Shown here: piece after piece, positions 62,272 to 64,000 of the stretch | Numbering within the stretch: the stretch's first letter is position 1 | How the letters are laid out: each line of letters starts with the position of its first letter | NCBI GenBank assembly: GCA_964406155.1 | Contig: CAYOQR010000018.1 | Location: 17,201 to 81,200, forward strand | Source of the DNA: Dongia_B sp964406155 | Lineage (GTDB): Bacteria; Pseudomonadota; Alphaproteobacteria; Dongiales; Dongiaceae | DNA length: 64,000 nucleotides | Reading direction: 5' to 3' | Made by a program: the position numbers and the translations under genes | The notes under the pieces: generated by a model | Databases searched by the model: none | What the model was told of the DNA's origin: nothing | Seen by the model: only the letters and a program-made list of their open reading frames with translations

Positions 62272-62772
62272 ATGGGATCGTCATATCCGATTGCGCTTTG
62301 TCCGACACCGATGAAACGGCCTGGCTCTCGCCGGGCGATTGCCGCCGCGACGGCCGCGCTGCTTGTCGCCGGCTGTACCGCCGCGCCGGAAGATGCGGGT
62401 GATGCCAATGCGCATCTCAGCCGGATCTATCTCGCCGCCGTCACGAATCTGCAACATGTCGAGGCCAATGGCGCCGATCAGGCGGTCATGGATCGCCTGG
62501 ATGGCTTGAAGCAGGAATTGTCGACAATCAATGTCGGGAACGATCCTTGCCTCGCCCGCAAGCAGGATCAGGTCGTCCAGACCGTCAAAGTGGTCCGCCT
62601 CGTCACGGCCGCCTATGCCATGCGGCGCAACAGCACGACCACGCAGCGCGTCGATGATTTCGCCCGCAGCCTGATCATCCGCATCAGCGATCCGGAGAAC
62701 CAGCCGCGGGCGACCGATAGCTGCTATGGCAAGGGACTGCCGGAGGTCGATATGGGCAACCAGTCGATCTGA
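62272..62772 (+). CDS. Hypothetical lipoprotein, second of a tandem pair
   Basis: A 166-residue lipoprotein: RRAIAAATAALLVAGC with lipobox LVAGC, then NDPCLARKQDQV and the C-terminal TDSCYGKGLPEV, matching the preceding gene. The two Cys may form a disulfide in the mature protein. The ATG at 62272 is chosen for its AAGGGAG ribosome-binding site; an ATG at 62311 would give a shorter signal. Confidence 0.72.
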   Translation: MGSSYPIALCPTPMKRPGSRRAIAAATAALLVAGCTAAPEDAGDANAHLSRIYLAAVTNLQHVEANGADQAVMDRLDGLKQELSTINVGNDPCLARKQDQVVQTVKVVRLVTAAYAMRRNSTTTQRVDDFARSLIIRISDPENQPRATDSCYGKGLPEVDMGNQSI

Positions 62773-62838
62773 CCATAATCAGCCGCTGCCTTTCATGCGG
62801 CTCATGAACCGATCTGCCTGTTGGTCGCGGGGGATGAT

Positions 62839-63186
62839 ATGGCGACACCCAATGATCTGATCGATCTCCTTCAGGCCATGAAGGGGCATCTGCAACGTTC
62901 CGCCGTGCCCTTCCTGCCGGGCCCCGGCCGGCCGGCTGTCGCGCACATCCATGACTTGACGCGCGCCGTGGACACCCTTCAGGCTCTATCGCTGCAGGAC
63001 TTGCAGCACTTCGATCCGGATGCGGCCCGCCGTCTCATGGACCGGCTGGCGCCCATTGAAGCCAGATTGCAGAGAGCCGATCCGCGCGCCTTGCCTGAAC
63101 TGCTGAGCGTGATGGCGCAGGAAATCGCCACCCTCGAGGTCGGATTGCAGACCTTCCGTGGCGGCGGCGCGCAGAAGTGGCCCTGA
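62839..63186 (+). CDS. Small hypothetical protein
   Basis: A 115-residue, mainly helical soluble protein (HDLTRAVDTLQALSLQDLQHF and LPELLSVMAQEIATLEVGL). No family recognised. GGGGGA lies just upstream of the ATG at 62839. Confidence 0.6.
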   Translation: MATPNDLIDLLQAMKGHLQRSAVPFLPGPGRPAVAHIHDLTRAVDTLQALSLQDLQHFDPDAARRLMDRLAPIEARLQRADPRALPELLSVMAQEIATLEVGLQTFRGGGAQKWP

Positions 63187-63240
63187 CACAGTCATGAGGC
63201 GCTCATTCATGAGACACGCAGTCATGAGATCGGGGTGAAT

Positions 63241-63951
63241 ATGGATCTGAGCCTCGAAAACATCGCCATTGCGCTGTTCTTCATCCTGCCGGGTTTCATC
63301 AGCGCCGCGATCCGCAACATGGCGCGTCCCGGCGCCACGGAATCGGTCGGCGACTGGGTCGTGACCAGCGTCGTTGCCAGCCTGGTCTTCAATGCCGTCG
63401 TCGTCAGCGGGCTCGTGTTTCAAGGCTGGGTGTTCGACATTCATCGGCCGATCCAGAAGATGATCGACGCCTTCAAGGATTACGATGTCGGGACGGCGAT
63501 CTGGTATGTCGCGATCCTCTACGGCTTCGCCGTCGCCTGGGGTCTACTCTCGGCCTGTCTCTGGCGCTGGCGGCCGCGCAACCTCCTCTTCCTGCTGCGC
63601 CTGACTCCGGTCATGCCGGATGACGACGTTTTCAATCCGACCTTCGAGGAACTCTTCCGCACCTCCAAGGACGCGAAAAAGCTGATACCGGATCAACGCC
63701 CGGTGCCGTGGTTGCGGATCCATCTGGAGCATATGACGATCTTCGGGCGGATGCAGACCAGCAGCGTCACCATCGAACAGGACAAGCCATTCGAGCTCTA
63801 TCTCGAGCCGGCTTTCGCCGTCGATGACAACGGCACGCAGCTTTTCACCAATATCGACGGCGCCCATCACAAGGGCGTCTATCTGCGGATCGAGCCGGAC
63901 AAGGTCATGGAAATCTTCTCCGCGCCGGCCAGTTGGCGGCCGCCGATCTAG
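63241..63951 (+). CDS. Membrane protein, possibly DUF6338 family
   Basis: A 236-residue membrane protein: helix at residues about 6-25 (IAIALFFILPGFISAAIRN), second near 40-65 and third near 85-110, then a soluble C-terminal domain (RIHLEHMTIFGRMQTSSVTIEQ). The N-terminal pattern recalls DUF6338, a family of unknown function, but this is by eye. The ATG at 63241 is preferred to a GTG six bases earlier. Confidence 0.6.
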   Translation: MDLSLENIAIALFFILPGFISAAIRNMARPGATESVGDWVVTSVVASLVFNAVVVSGLVFQGWVFDIHRPIQKMIDAFKDYDVGTAIWYVAILYGFAVAWGLLSACLWRWRPRNLLFLLRLTPVMPDDDVFNPTFEELFRTSKDAKKLIPDQRPVPWLRIHLEHMTIFGRMQTSSVTIEQDKPFELYLEPAFAVDDNGTQLFTNIDGAHHKGVYLRIEPDKVMEIFSAPASWRPPI

Positions 63952-64000
63952 GTTCTGTACTCATAAAGATGATTCCCCTCGAAGCGGGGATATGATTCAA

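Noticed and set aside
63974..63990. Short hairpin TCCCC/GGGGA at the right end
   Set aside because: Only five-base arms and no T tract; not enough to call a terminator.
1..64000. CRISPR arrays, rRNA genes, riboswitches
   Set aside because: No regularly spaced repeats, no rRNA-like stretches and no recognisable riboswitch core were seen on reading the window.

Overview
The window is a GC-rich, gene-dense stretch of an alphaproteobacterial chromosome. The sdhE-mfd pair divergent from recG, the CC0125/CC1285-type lipoprotein, the ELM1-family protein, the PAS_5-like protein and the Caulobacter-type sphingolipid gene set all fit that class. A Rhodospirillales-like lineage is my best guess. No rRNA, CRISPR array or intact insertion sequence was found. 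There are two tRNA genes (Asn, Lys).

Layout. 1-3.8 kb: mfd (cut by the left edge), sdhE, recG. 3.9-14.2 kb: envelope genes, namely a DUF502 membrane protein, two Sel1-repeat secreted proteins, a lipoprotein, a D,D-carboxypeptidase with a SPOR domain, a SnoaL-like protein, a DUF1176 protein and penicillin-binding protein 1C. 14.2-19.5 kb: a giant alpha-2-macroglobulin upstream of pbpC. 19.7-28.9 kb: ELM1-like protein, 2OG-Fe(II) oxygenase, GT8-like glycosyltransferase, two convergent MsbA-type ABC exporters and a 660-residue protein I do not recognise; this looks like an envelope-glycan or lipid export block.

28.9-46.2 kb is the most interesting part, a long sphingolipid locus. aasR-cerR-acpR-spt supply acyl-AcpR, serine palmitoyltransferase and the ceramide reductase. 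A GNAT-like bacterial ceramide synthase lies 10 kb downstream. Between them is what looks like a head-group and export module: a diacylglycerol/ceramide-type lipid kinase, a nucleotidyltransferase resembling mitochondrial CDP-DAG synthase TAM41, two CDP-alcohol phosphatidyltransferases with degenerate nucleotidyltransferase-like N-terminal domains, two stand-alone nucleotidyltransferases, a metallophosphoesterase, a HIT-family hydrolase, a histidine-box fatty-acid hydroxylase and an LptF/LptG permease pair. Together they suggest ceramide -> ceramide-1-phosphate -> CDP-ceramide -> phospho-headgroup sphingolipid, followed by LptFG-type export. That route is inference from gene content.

46.4-53.1 kb: tRNA-Asn with promoter and terminator, an ArsR/SRPBCC pair, small lipoproteins, an MFS transporter divergent from a LysR regulator, a PAS protein, a DUF1003 protein and tRNA-Lys. 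53.1-57.0 kb, directly 3' of tRNA-Lys, is visibly more A+T rich and carries unfamiliar genes, including a compact xre - membrane/coiled-coil protein - truncated xre-tail operon; it looks like an accessory insertion without a visible integrase. 57.1-64 kb: dodecin, an LpxR-type lipid A deacylase, a TetR regulator divergent from an SDR-MFS pair with a clear palindromic operator, two tandem paralogous lipoproteins, and two small hypotheticals.
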